From positions 62,001-126,000 of the forward strand of contig JAFTKW010000001.1 of assembly GCA_017453065.1 (NCBI GenBank): 64,000 bases of DNA, given 5' to 3'. A program made the translations under genes and the position numbers. Within the stretch, counting starts at the first letter, position 1; each line of letters starts with the position of its first letter. Source of the stretch: Lachnospiraceae bacterium. Lineage in GTDB: Bacteria > Bacillota > Clostridia > Lachnospirales > Lachnospiraceae. The notes under the pieces were generated by a model. That model was not told where the DNA came from. It saw nothing but the letters and a program-made list of their open reading frames with translations, and did not search any database. Positions 56,746 through 64,000 of the stretch are shown here, piece after piece.

Positions 56746-57723
56746 CTATTTTATATCACCATTCTTGAATTCTCCTTTATACATAACCGTGCCATCACTA
56801 TTATATAGAACACCTTTTCCATGATACTTTTCATTTTTAAACTCTCCATCATATAAAAGATTTCCATCGTCATACAACTTCCCCTTTACATATTCCCCAT
56901 TTTTAAACTCACCTGCAAACAGAGGCTTCCCTGCGATTGTGACGACTCCTCGACCATGTGCCTCTCCATTCTTGAATTCACCAATATATGTTATATCCTC
57001 TGTTCTAAGAAGTAGATCTACTAAAATATTTACGCCATCAAATGAAATCACTTGCACATAATCATTACGTTCTCCAGCATATAACATATCATAAAAAAAA
57101 TGATAGCAATACTCTATGCCAGCTCCCGTTCTTTCTCCCATAACATAGTCGCCTTCATAATCTGCCACAAACGATATTATGCCTTCATCCGCATGGGATA
57201 TATCGAAAACTAATGCACTCCCATTCAAACACCCTTCTTTAAAATATCCAATCTTCTCAAGGCAATAGTTTCCCCAAGTTGTTCTTTTCAAAACAAATCC
57301 TAGCCCATTTGGCTTATTATCTTTCATCTCTCCATAATAAATCCACTCTTTTTCTTCTACTGTCAATTTATGAACACCGTTCTTATCTTCCTTTACATAA
57401 GCTTTATTCACAGTTATTTCCCCATTAATAACACTTAGATAGTACTGTATCAAGTCAATACTATCTTCTTTTCCATAAGGAAAATCTTCAATTTTATGTC
57501 CCTTCCCTGACAATTTATTAGATCGTTCCGCAGCAAATGCGCAAATCTCTTCAATGTCGTTTTTTGAAAAATCATCCGAATATGTTTGACTCTCATTACC
57601 TATTTGCTGTTCTGTAGTCATATTACTCATTTCACTTGGTGTTTCAGTCTCATCCGAATCATTTCCGCAATATGCCAGAAAGCATATTATTAATATTATC
57701 CATACCCAATTACCCTTTTTCAT
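56746..57723 (-). CDS. MORN-repeat lipoprotein-like protein
   Basis: 325 residues. An N-terminal hydrophobic segment ends LAYCGND, an imperfect lipobox (Tyr at -1), then a Ser/Thr/Glu-rich linker. The C-terminal ~200 residues carry MORN repeats such as YYGEMKDNKPNGLGFV, YIGEFKNGEAHGRGVV, YDGEFKNEKYHGKGVL and YKGEFKNGDIK. MORN repeats form beta-hairpins that bind lipids or proteins. It is probably anchored to the outer membrane face. GGAGG precedes the ATG at 57723. It diverges from the XRE gene. Confidence 0.82.
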   Translation of the reverse strand: MKKGNWVWIILIICFLAYCGNDSDETETPSEMSNMTTEQQIGNESQTYSDDFSKNDIEEICAFAAERSNKLSGKGHKIEDFPYGKEDSIDLIQYYLSVINGEITVNKAYVKEDKNGVHKLTVEEKEWIYYGEMKDNKPNGLGFVLKRTTWGNYCLEKIGYFKEGCLNGSALVFDISHADEGIISFVADYEGDYVMGERTGAGIEYCYHFFYDMLYAGERNDYVQVISFDGVNILVDLLLRTEDITYIGEFKNGEAHGRGVVTIAGKPLFAGEFKNGEYVKGKLYDDGNLLYDGEFKNEKYHGKGVLYNSDGTVMYKGEFKNGDIK

Positions 57724-57791
57724 TTTTTCCTCCACTCATTAGTCATTTAATCAACTTGTAAACACCCCTAAAGGATTTCGTCAAATCCCAT

Positions 57792-57812
57792 TTTAGAGTT
57801 TATAACTCTAAA
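57792..57812. promoter_or_regulatory. Operator-like palindrome between the MORN and XRE genes
   Basis: Perfect 9-bp arms TTTAGAGTT (57792-57800) and AACTCTAAA (57804-57812) around TAT. A further half-site TTTAGAG lies at about 57846-57852 just before the XRE ribosome site. Fits binding and autoregulation by the XRE protein. Confidence 0.65.
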
Positions 57813-57863
57813 TGTCAATAAAATATATCTGTTTACTTATAATAATTTAGAGAGGTAAATAGA

Positions 57864-58088
57864 ATGAAATATAATGAACGAATTAGAGAAATTCGAGAAG
57901 ACAATTCTTTGACCCAGCAAAAAGTTGCAGATCTTTTGCACATAGGCCAAAGAACCTATGCCGATTACGAAAGTGGTAAAACTAGAATCCCTATCGATAA
58001 TTTACTTATTCTTGCTAAACACTACAATGTTTCTCTCGATTTCATCTCTGGAGCAAGTAATGTAAAAAAAGAATATCCAAAAGAATAG
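57864..58088 (+). CDS. XRE-family transcriptional regulator
   Basis: 74 residues, essentially one helix-turn-helix domain of the Cro/C1 type: SLTQQKVADLLHIGQRTYADYESGKTRIP. Small single-domain regulators often control their own promoter and a divergent neighbour. The ATG at 57864 has GAGAGG upstream. The palindrome at 57792-57812 is the likely site. It ends in a long terminator stem whose 5' arm contains the stop codon. Confidence 0.92.
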   Translation: MKYNERIREIREDNSLTQQKVADLLHIGQRTYADYESGKTRIPIDNLLILAKHYNVSLDFISGASNVKKEYPKE

Positions 58089-58130
58089 GCAACAGCATTG
58101 ATAATCATCAATACTGTTGCCTATTCTTTT
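58083..58130 (+). terminator. Terminator of the XRE gene
   Basis: 20-bp arms with one mismatch (58083-58102 and 58107-58126), AATAGGCAACAG type, 4-base loop, then CTTTTAAT. Includes the TAG stop codon. Confidence 0.92.
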
Positions 58131-58182
58131 AATAAAAAAACGCCAATTCTTCTATTCTTAGAAAAATCAACGTTTCTTTCAG

Positions 58183-58262
58183 TACGGGTGAAGGGACTTG
58201 AACCCCCACGGTCTCCCACTAGAACCTAAATCTAGCGCGTCTGCCAATTCCGCCACACCCGC
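58183..58262 (-). tRNA. tRNA-Leu (anticodon UAG)
   Basis: Minus-strand cloverleaf: acceptor GCGGGTG pairs with CACCCGT (a G-U at the first pair), D arm GCGGAATTGGCAGACGC, anticodon stem CTAGA/TCTAG around TTTAGGT (anticodon UAG), a long variable arm as in leucine tRNAs, T loop TTCAAGT. The CCA end is not encoded. It reads CUA/CUN leucine codons. Confidence 0.95.
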
Positions 58263-58329
58263 ATATATGTGGTGTCTTTCACGACACCACGTCATTATAC
58301 AATTATCTATATGCGTTTGTCAAATCATT

Positions 58330-59034
58330 TTACATCATATTCTGCAAACTATCCATATCCACATAATATGGACCTGTAAAGTCCTGGCTACAGTATACCT
58401 TGATCTGTCTGCCTACATACATGTTTGGATCTGTCCAGATATGATCGCTGGTAAACATGTGTGAAATACCGGAAAACACATCCTCATATTTACATTCTAA
58501 TTTGAATGGATGTCTTCCATTTACAGTATAATTGTGGCATAGAAATCCACCTGTAACTTCAGCGTACACATAATGTCCTGCAGCAATTACCTTCTTCACT
58601 TTTGCTCTTCTGCGAAGTGGCACCAAAAGTGTTCCACCACCTACCAGGGCAAAAACAAGTCCCATACCACCAAGAATCAGCACTACAAAAAGACTTCCGC
58701 TGGTAGAACGAATTCTGGTTGGATACATGTTGTCGACCAAGATTTCAATGGGCTTGCCTTCAAACATAGAACTGCTATAGTAACCAATCTTCTCAGTGTA
58801 TTCCCTTCCATCCACCTTATAGGTCACCCACACATCGTATTCCGTGTCTCCATCACTATCCCTATAGGATTCAATTTCAGCAATAACCCCTTCAATCTCT
58901 CTTGCGCTCTCCTTAAAATTCTGGTTGTTGATGAATGCAGCCACACCTCCCAGCAACATACATAATCCCACAAAAAAGAAGACGCCTCCACAGATAAATT
59001 CGACGGCTCCGCCGACTTTAATGTTTTTCTTCAT
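58330..59034 (-). CDS. DUF3592-like membrane protein
   Basis: 234 residues with two membrane segments (about 14-36 and 105-130). The extracytoplasmic loop REIEGVIAEIESYRDSDGDTEYDVWVTYKVDGREYTEKIG has the DUF3592 pattern of a short beta-rich domain, followed by NMYPTRIRS. The C-terminal ~100 residues form a second beta-rich part. Function is unknown. The ATG at 59034 has GAGGGAGAG upstream, with a promoter at 59068-59096. Confidence 0.7.
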   Translation of the reverse strand: MKKNIKVGGAVEFICGGVFFFVGLCMLLGGVAAFINNQNFKESAREIEGVIAEIESYRDSDGDTEYDVWVTYKVDGREYTEKIGYYSSSMFEGKPIEILVDNMYPTRIRSTSGSLFVVLILGGMGLVFALVGGGTLLVPLRRRAKVKKVIAAGHYVYAEVTGGFLCHNYTVNGRHPFKLECKYEDVFSGISHMFTSDHIWTDPNMYVGRQIKVYCSQDFTGPYYVDMDSLQNMM

Positions 59035-59067
59035 TTGTACTCTCCCTCTAAAAATATAATATCGGTA

Positions 59068-59096
59068 ATTGTACCACCTGGCTCTCAAAATCGCAA
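59068..59096 (-). promoter_or_regulatory. Promoter of the DUF3592 gene
   Basis: Minus strand TTGCGA (59091-59096), 17-base spacer, TACAAT (59068-59073). Confidence 0.55.
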
Positions 59097-59137
59097 GCCA
59101 CCGATTAAAGATGGTGCTTGACGCAAACCACACCCCC

Positions 59138-59180
59138 AAAAAACAAAGCGTCCACACTTTCGTGCAGACGCCTTGTTTTT
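59138..59180 (-). terminator. Terminator of uxuB
   Basis: Stem AAAACAA-GCGTC / GACGC-TTGTTTT with a bulge on each side and a 14-base loop; on the minus strand it ends in TTTTTTGGG. Closes the uxuA-uxuB transcript. Confidence 0.8.
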
Positions 59181-59216
59181 GAGGTTTGAGGTTTATTTTA
59201 TGAGTAAGAAAAAGAA

Positions 59217-60818
59217 TTAAGCTAAATATTTTTTGAGAGTCGCTCTTACAGCGCCTTCGCCTGCAAGCATCTCTTTAAAGTAGGTGCATACCAAATCTGC
59301 CATGCCTACTTCGTACAAGTCCACACCAAAAATCTTGGCATTGGAAAGTACTGGTTTGATTTTGGATTCAACTTCTCCTGTATATCCCAATTTAAATTCA
59401 CTCACATATGGACATACAGTTTCAAGAAGTGGATCTGGGCTCAAAGTGAAGCTGTTGCCAGCATCATCAATCGCCATCAAATATCTAAGCCATCCAGCAA
59501 ACACCATAGGAATAAGCTTGAGATCTGCTACGTTTCTGCCTGTAGCCACATATGCTTTGATGGTCTCACCAAAACGGATAGCCAACTTCTGTGAAGTGTC
59601 TGTTGCAATACGCTGTGGTGTATCAGGCATGAATGGGTTAGGAATACGCACATTGAGTACGGTATCGATGAATTTCTTAGGATCAAGCACACCAGGGTTT
59701 ACTACTACTGGAAGACCCTCTACATAACCGATGGTCTCTACCAATTTCTTGAGTTCTGCGTCCTTCATCTCTTCGGAAATCTTTTCATAGCCAAGTACGC
59801 AACCAAATACAGCAAGTGCTGTGTGAAGAGGGTTAAGACAGGTACAAACTTTCATCTTTTCTACCTTGTCTACAGTCTCTCTGTCTGTGAACATGAGACC
59901 GCCCTTTTCAAGCTCTGGTCTGCCATTTGGGAACCAGTCTTCGATTACCAGGTACTCACACTCTTCTGCGTTTACAAAAGGAGCCACATAAGTGTTCTTG
60001 GAAGTAACAACTGGCTGAAGATTTGGAATACCATCTGCTTTCAGAATTTCTTCTACAGAAGCGTCTGGTCTAGGAGTGATTTTGTCAATCATGGACCAAG
60101 GGAAAGAAACCTTTGTCTTGTCATTTACATAGCCAAGGAAACCTGCATCCACAAGTCCATTGTCACTCCAAGCTTTAGCAAATGCTTCGATTGCCGCATA
60201 AAGCTTGTCTCCATTGTGAGAGCAGTTGTCCATACTTACCATAGCGATAGGTTTCTGACCTGCCTCATATCTGGTGTACAAAAGGGATGCTACTTTTCCG
60301 ATGTAGCTGGCTGGCTTCTGTGGGCCGTTTGCAAAATCTGCTACTACTGCAGGAAGCATCTGACCCTTTCCATCCACCAAGCTGTAACCCTTTTCTGTGA
60401 TGGTAAAACTTACCATCTGTAAAGAATCCTTTCTAAAAATCTCCTGAAGTCTCTCAAATTCCTGTGGTCTTTCAGAGTCAAGGATGCAGGATTCTGCCAC
60501 GCTGCCTACCAATGTTTTAGCTACATTGCCGTCAGCCTTCAAAGTAACCAGGATGGAATATTCATCCTGAGGACGATTCATTTTTTCTACGATTTCATAG
60601 TCAAAGCCTTCTGCAACGATGAGACCTCTATCCAAGGAGCCATCATTCAAAAGGTTCTGTACTACATTTGCCTGAAAGGCTCTAAAGATATTACCTGCGC
60701 CAAAGTGAATCCAGAAAGGATTCTCTTTTGTTTTTGCACGCATAGCTTCTCTGTCATACTTTGGAAGAGAAAAACCAGCTTTTTTAAGGGCTTCTAAATC
60801 ATATACGCAGTTTGCCAT
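59217..60818 (-). CDS. uxuB: D-fructuronate reductase (mannitol dehydrogenase family)
   Basis: 533-residue long-chain polyol dehydrogenase. Motifs: WIHFGAGNIFRAFQ (NAD-binding start), VSMDNCSHNGDKL, CLNPLHTALAVFGC and the Asn/Lys catalytic region around DKITPRPD. The linked uxuA identifies the substrate as fructuronate, reduced to mannonate, rather than mannitol or tagaturonate. GGAG lies upstream, within the end of uxuA; the gene starts 2 bases after the uxuA stop. Completes the glucuronate branch of pectin/xylan uronate use. Confidence 0.9.
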   Translation of the reverse strand: MANCVYDLEALKKAGFSLPKYDREAMRAKTKENPFWIHFGAGNIFRAFQANVVQNLLNDGSLDRGLIVAEGFDYEIVEKMNRPQDEYSILVTLKADGNVAKTLVGSVAESCILDSERPQEFERLQEIFRKDSLQMVSFTITEKGYSLVDGKGQMLPAVVADFANGPQKPASYIGKVASLLYTRYEAGQKPIAMVSMDNCSHNGDKLYAAIEAFAKAWSDNGLVDAGFLGYVNDKTKVSFPWSMIDKITPRPDASVEEILKADGIPNLQPVVTSKNTYVAPFVNAEECEYLVIEDWFPNGRPELEKGGLMFTDRETVDKVEKMKVCTCLNPLHTALAVFGCVLGYEKISEEMKDAELKKLVETIGYVEGLPVVVNPGVLDPKKFIDTVLNVRIPNPFMPDTPQRIATDTSQKLAIRFGETIKAYVATGRNVADLKLIPMVFAGWLRYLMAIDDAGNSFTLSPDPLLETVCPYVSEFKLGYTGEVESKIKPVLSNAKIFGVDLYEVGMADLVCTYFKEMLAGEGAVRATLKKYLA

Positions 60819-60820
60819 TT

Positions 60821-61888
60821 TTATCTTGCTCCTTTCTCAATCGCTTCCCAAAGACCGTTAAGGTAAGTTGCGCCAAGTGCTCTGTCATAGAGACCGTAGC
60901 CAGGCATAGCAACTTCGTCCCAAATCATACGTCCGTGGTCTGGACGGATAGGACCTGTAAATCCGATTTCATAAAGAGCCTTCATGATTTCATACATATC
61001 GAAGGTTCCATCTGCAGACAAGTGAGCTGCTTCTTCGAAATCAGTTGGGCTGTTGAACTTCAAGTTACGAACATGCGCAAAATGAATTCTTCCCTTCAAG
61101 GAACGAATCATATCTGGCAAATCATTTTCAAGGTTTGTACCATAAGAACCAGAACAGAATGTTACACCATTGTGTGGGTTGTCTACCATCTGCATCATAC
61201 GAAGGATGTTTGCCTTGTTGATGATGATACGTGGAAGACCAAATACGCTCCATGCTGGATCGTCTGGATGAATAGCCATGTTGATGTCATATTTGTCACA
61301 AACAGGCATAATTCTCTCGAGGAAGTATTTCAGGTTTGCAAACAATTTCTCATCGTCTACATCCTTGTACTCTTCAAAGAGCTCTTTTACTCTAGCCATA
61401 CGCTCTGGCTCCCAACCTGGCATTACTGTGCCGTTCATGTCGCCTGCGATGGATTCAAACATCTTTTCAGGATTGATAGCATCTACAGCTTCCTGTGTGT
61501 AAGCAAGTACAGTAGAACCGTCTGGTCTCATACGAGCAAGCTCAGTTCTTGTCCAGTCAAATACTGGCATGAAGTTGTAGCATACCAAATGGATATCTTC
61601 TTTACCAAGGTTTTCCAAGGTCTGAATATAGTTTTCAATATACTGTTCTCTCTCTGGAGCACCAGTCTTGATTGCGTCATGAATGTTTACGCTTTCGATA
61701 CCTGCGATGTGAAGGCCTGCTGCCTCAACTTCATCTTTCAGCGCACGAATTCTCTCTCTGCTCCAAACTTCGCCAGGAGTAGTATCGTACAAAGTAGTGA
61801 TTACACCATGTACACCTGGAATCTGTCTGATCTGTTTCAATGTTACTGTGTCAAATTTTGATCCATACCATCTGAGTGTCATTTCCAT
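60821..61888 (-). CDS. uxuA: Mannonate dehydratase
   Basis: 355-residue TIM-barrel enzyme that dehydrates D-mannonate to 2-keto-3-deoxygluconate. Seen are MTLRWYG at the start, GIESVNIHDAIKTG, HLVCYNFMPVFDWTRT, IHPDDPAWSVFGLPRI and FCSGSYGTN, the known metal-binding pattern. The ATG at 61888 follows AGAGGG by 10 bases; the one at 61882 is also possible. A TATAAT -10 lies at about 61937-61942 without a good -35, suggesting activator dependence. KDG kinase and aldolase are not in the window. Confidence 0.95.
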   Translation of the reverse strand: MEMTLRWYGSKFDTVTLKQIRQIPGVHGVITTLYDTTPGEVWSRERIRALKDEVEAAGLHIAGIESVNIHDAIKTGAPEREQYIENYIQTLENLGKEDIHLVCYNFMPVFDWTRTELARMRPDGSTVLAYTQEAVDAINPEKMFESIAGDMNGTVMPGWEPERMARVKELFEEYKDVDDEKLFANLKYFLERIMPVCDKYDINMAIHPDDPAWSVFGLPRIIINKANILRMMQMVDNPHNGVTFCSGSYGTNLENDLPDMIRSLKGRIHFAHVRNLKFNSPTDFEEAAHLSADGTFDMYEIMKALYEIGFTGPIRPDHGRMIWDEVAMPGYGLYDRALGATYLNGLWEAIEKGAR

Positions 61889-61985
61889 AAGCTTAGTACC
61901 CTCTCTTTCGCTTAAACAGTTTTTCAAGATAGTTTCATTATAACCGAATTTTCAGAAAAACCTATTGACAACCTTGTTGCATACA

Positions 61986-62017
61986 TTGTAAAACTTGCGG
62001 TTTTGCAAATTTTACAA
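61986..62017 (-). promoter_or_regulatory. Inverted repeat upstream of uxuA
   Basis: 13-bp arms (61986-61998 and 62005-62017, TTGTAAAA...TTTTACAA) with one mismatch, about 45 bases upstream of the -10. Could be an operator for a uronate-responsive regulator. Confidence 0.5.
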
Positions 62018-62021
62018 TCAA

Positions 62022-62056
62022 AAAAGACAAGGTCACTTCAAAATACCTTGTCTTTT
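62022..62056 (-). terminator. Terminator of the MFS gene
   Basis: Perfect 12-bp stem AAAAGACAAGGT / ACCTTGTCTTTT with an 11-base loop, T-rich on the minus strand. Confidence 0.9.
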
Positions 62057-62069
62057 GCTCTACTAAATT

Positions 62070-63266
62070 CTATTCTTGATCTTTCTTCGGGACTCTCAAT
62101 AGCACCAATCCCACCGTAATCACCACTGGAAACAATATTGCCACCAAAATTCCTTTTTTCAAATCTCCATTCATGGCATCTGCCACCAAGCCTACCACCG
62201 TAGGGCCACTGGAACATCCCACATCTCCCGCCAGTGCCATCAAGGCATACATAGCCGTTCCCGCTCCCGGAAGACTGATCGCTGCCATACTAAAGGTCCC
62301 TGGCCAGAAAATCCCTACAGAAAAGCCACAGATTCCGCAGCCCACCAGAGAAAGCACAGGATGTGGTGCGAAAACAGTCAGCAGATAGCTGGCAACACAA
62401 AGCAAACCACTGCCTACCATCATTTTTTTCAGCGGAATCCGGCTACTATACTTTCCATAGATTGCCCTTGAGGTTCCCATCAAGACGGCAAAGGTACAGG
62501 GTCCTGCCAAATCACCCACCATCTTCGATACCCCCAGCGCCGACTCTGCAAAAGCAGATGCCCACTGGCTCACTGCCTGCTCCGATGCACCAGCACAAAT
62601 CATCAGAATCATCAACAGCCAGAAAACTTTTTGCGTAAGCATCTTTCCAAGTCCCATCTTTTCATGACCATTATCTATAGGATAGATAGGTACCAAAGAA
62701 AAATATAACACATTAAACAACGGTACCAACGCCCAAAGACACGCAAGCACCTTCCAATTGGATATTCCACACAGGGCAAAGAACAAAGTAGACAGTAGCA
62801 CTACCGCCACATGCCCCCAGCAATAAAAAGAGTGTAGCAAGCTCATGGCCCCTTCTTTTTCCTTGGTAGGACAAGCTTCCACGATAGGACTTACCAGCAC
62901 TTCCATGATTCCTCCACCGATGGCATAGAGCACTACGCAGCTTAGAACTCCCGCATAGGCATTGCCCACCATCTGAGGTACTACTGCAAGGCCACAGAGA
63001 CCAAGTGCGGATACTCCATGCCCAAGTATCATAGCCGCACGGTAGCCAATAAAATCTATAAACTTGGTAGCCAAAAAGTCCACTGTAAGTTGCACTGCAA
63101 AATTTAAGGTCGTGATGAATGTAATCTGATCCAATGTCAGCCCAAAATCTTCCACAAAGGTCAAAAACAACAGTGGCACAAAGTTATTGACGATAGCCTG
63201 TGTAATGTAACCTATGTAACTGGCGTATATGGTATGTTTGTAGTTTGTTCTTATATTATGTAACAT
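62070..63266 (-). CDS. MFS transporter
   Basis: 398 residues with about 12 membrane segments. The first helix starts TIYASYIGYITQAIVNNFVPLLFLTF; later SLLHSFYCWGHV and GICGFSVGIFWPG resemble the FucP/NarK-like sugar and organic-solute branch. The substrate is unknown; a sugar or uronate is possible from its neighbours uxuA-uxuB, but a terminator separates them. The ATG at 63266 has GGGAG upstream. It starts 1 base after the Nudix stop, so the two genes are coupled. Confidence 0.85.
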   Translation of the reverse strand: MLHNIRTNYKHTIYASYIGYITQAIVNNFVPLLFLTFVEDFGLTLDQITFITTLNFAVQLTVDFLATKFIDFIGYRAAMILGHGVSALGLCGLAVVPQMVGNAYAGVLSCVVLYAIGGGIMEVLVSPIVEACPTKEKEGAMSLLHSFYCWGHVAVVLLSTLFFALCGISNWKVLACLWALVPLFNVLYFSLVPIYPIDNGHEKMGLGKMLTQKVFWLLMILMICAGASEQAVSQWASAFAESALGVSKMVGDLAGPCTFAVLMGTSRAIYGKYSSRIPLKKMMVGSGLLCVASYLLTVFAPHPVLSLVGCGICGFSVGIFWPGTFSMAAISLPGAGTAMYALMALAGDVGCSSGPTVVGLVADAMNGDLKKGILVAILFPVVITVGLVLLRVPKKDQE

Positions 63267-63267
63267 C

Positions 63268-63774
63268 TTATTTCGCTCCCTGACGCTCATCGGTAATGAT
63301 GTGCACCAATTCCTCATGAGGATTCTGCAAATACTCCTGTAAAAAGGAAGGAAACGCTGTATATTTGTCCAAATCCTCAATTGGAATCCAATGCATCTCT
63401 TCCTTAATACCGTATTCCCAGCTATCACTATGAAGTTCTTTTGTTCCTCTTGGCTTCATAAGAAAATAAAGCGCTATCTCGTGGCAGCAAAGCCCACTAA
63501 GCAACCCATCGCTGGAGTCAAAGAAGTTCTCGTGTACCACCGCAAGTCTATCCACCTCATAGTGCACACCTGTCTCTTCGAAAACCTCTCTCACCACTGC
63601 CTGCTGAGCAGTTTCGCCTAACTGAACGCCTCCGCCCACGCTGTATAGATAGTTGTCCCTCTCATTTCCAACCATCAGTACACAGCCATCTTCTACCACA
63701 ATTGCTCCCGCACGATAACGAAACCAATTGTCATCCCTTGAAAAGCAACAATCCTTACCCTTATTCCAATCCAT
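63268..63774 (-). CDS. Nudix hydrolase
   Basis: 168 residues. The Nudix box is complete: GGVQLGETAQQAVVREVFEETGV. These enzymes hydrolyse nucleoside diphosphates linked to another moiety; substrate unknown. The N-terminal YRAGAIVVEDGCVLMV and C-terminal HWIPIEDLDKY are typical. GGAGAGG precedes the ATG. It follows the partial gene at the right edge by 11 bases. Confidence 0.93.
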   Translation of the reverse strand: MDWNKGKDCCFSRDDNWFRYRAGAIVVEDGCVLMVGNERDNYLYSVGGGVQLGETAQQAVVREVFEETGVHYEVDRLAVVHENFFDSSDGLLSGLCCHEIALYFLMKPRGTKELHSDSWEYGIKEEMHWIPIEDLDKYTAFPSFLQEYLQNPHEELVHIITDERQGAK

Positions 63775-63785
63775 ACTTTCCTCTC

Positions 63786-64000
63786 CTACTCACTGTATTG
63801 ATCCAATTTCTGCTTTTTCTTTGCAATAGTAATAGTACGCTCCCTGTCTCCAGGTCTTTGGCAAAGCATTTCCACCACCTCATCGTTTTCCATCACTTTA
63901 CTTACCTTGTAAAGCCTGCCCAAATCATTTAGGTAGTAAGCTTCCTCGCCCATCCAAAGAGTACGGCTTCCTGTAACCCAAAACGGACAAAGAATCAAAG
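63786..64000 (-). CDS. Unknown protein, 5' end outside the window
   Basis: About 71 C-terminal residues are visible, ending AKKKQKLDQYSE, with the stretch GEEAYYLNDLGRLYKVSKVMENDEVVEML. The open frame runs to the window edge; an internal TTG at 63998 is not a convincing start. I do not recognise the family. It is probably co-transcribed with the Nudix and MFS genes. Confidence 0.6.
   Translation of the reverse strand, partial: LILCPFWVTGSRTLWMGEEAYYLNDLGRLYKVSKVMENDEVVEMLCQRPGDRERTITIAKKKQKLDQYSE

Noticed and set aside
58183-58262. Integrated element at tRNA-Leu
   Set aside because: No integrase, no duplicated tRNA 3' end and no phage genes were seen on either side.

Overview
The window looks like a chromosomal segment of an anaerobic, spore-forming Firmicute, most likely a Lachnospiraceae member from gut or rumen. 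The grounds are AGGAGG-type ribosome binding sites, moderate-to-low GC, an alpha/beta-type small acid-soluble spore protein (42325-42525), clostridial small families (DUF4250, DUF4364, DUF4003, DUF1385/YqhQ), a phosphofructokinase with pyrophosphate-type active-site motifs, and several plant-polysaccharide enzymes. The species cannot be named from sequence alone. Most genes lie on the minus strand. I see no prophage, transposon, CRISPR array or classical defence island. Both window edges cut a gene.

Layout. 1-5052 (-): a translation and transcription block read rho, rpmE, yqhQ-like, prmC, prfA (prfA cut at the left edge). 5185-6270: a membrane-anchored endonuclease/exonuclease/phosphatase protein. 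6517-9181 (+): malic enzyme, a YhcC-type radical SAM protein and DUF4364. 9216-13313 (-): a MurL-like epimerase, a MurD-type ligase and rarA; the first two resemble the two-step MurD2/MurL route for placing D-glutamate in peptidoglycan. 13412-17583 (-): clpB, a 57-residue DUF4250 protein and a RACo/RamA-like ASKHA ATPase. 17749-24660: a sodium/amino acid symporter, then a circularly permuted GH3 with its LacI regulator, and a GH43. 25024-30492: a cold-shock gene with a long 5' UTR hairpin, DUF4003, mntP, GH105 with a cre-like site, and an ABC exporter. 30648-31337: an atypical OmpR-type regulator. 31481-39624 (-): the proteostasis block tig, clpP, clpX, lon, ysxC, followed by AI-2E and VanZ membrane proteins.

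39722-44880: a lipoprotein plus a fused permease-ATPase importer, the spore protein gene, a 500-bp spacer with four related palindromic elements, an HD-type protein, a DJ-1 protein and a CYTH protein. 45037-49828 (-): an autoregulated-looking lacI-glgP-malQ operon for alpha-glucan breakdown. 49916-55320 (-): yfhO-like, PPi-type phosphofructokinase and a GGDEF membrane protein in one tight operon. 55537-58262: nagA, then a MORN lipoprotein and an XRE regulator diverging from a palindromic operator, and tRNA-Leu(UAG). 58330-64000 (-): a DUF3592 protein, uxuA-uxuB, an MFS transporter, a Nudix hydrolase and a partial unknown gene.

Together the enzymes suggest growth on plant cell wall and storage polymers: GH3 and GH43 for beta-linked and arabinose/xylose side chains, GH105 plus UxuA/UxuB for pectin-derived uronates, GlgP/MalQ for alpha-glucans. 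The most interesting items are the MurL/MurD2-like pair, the palindromic repeat array at 42664-42920, the histone-like tail on trigger factor, the fused importer, the degenerate response regulator and the cspA leader hairpin.
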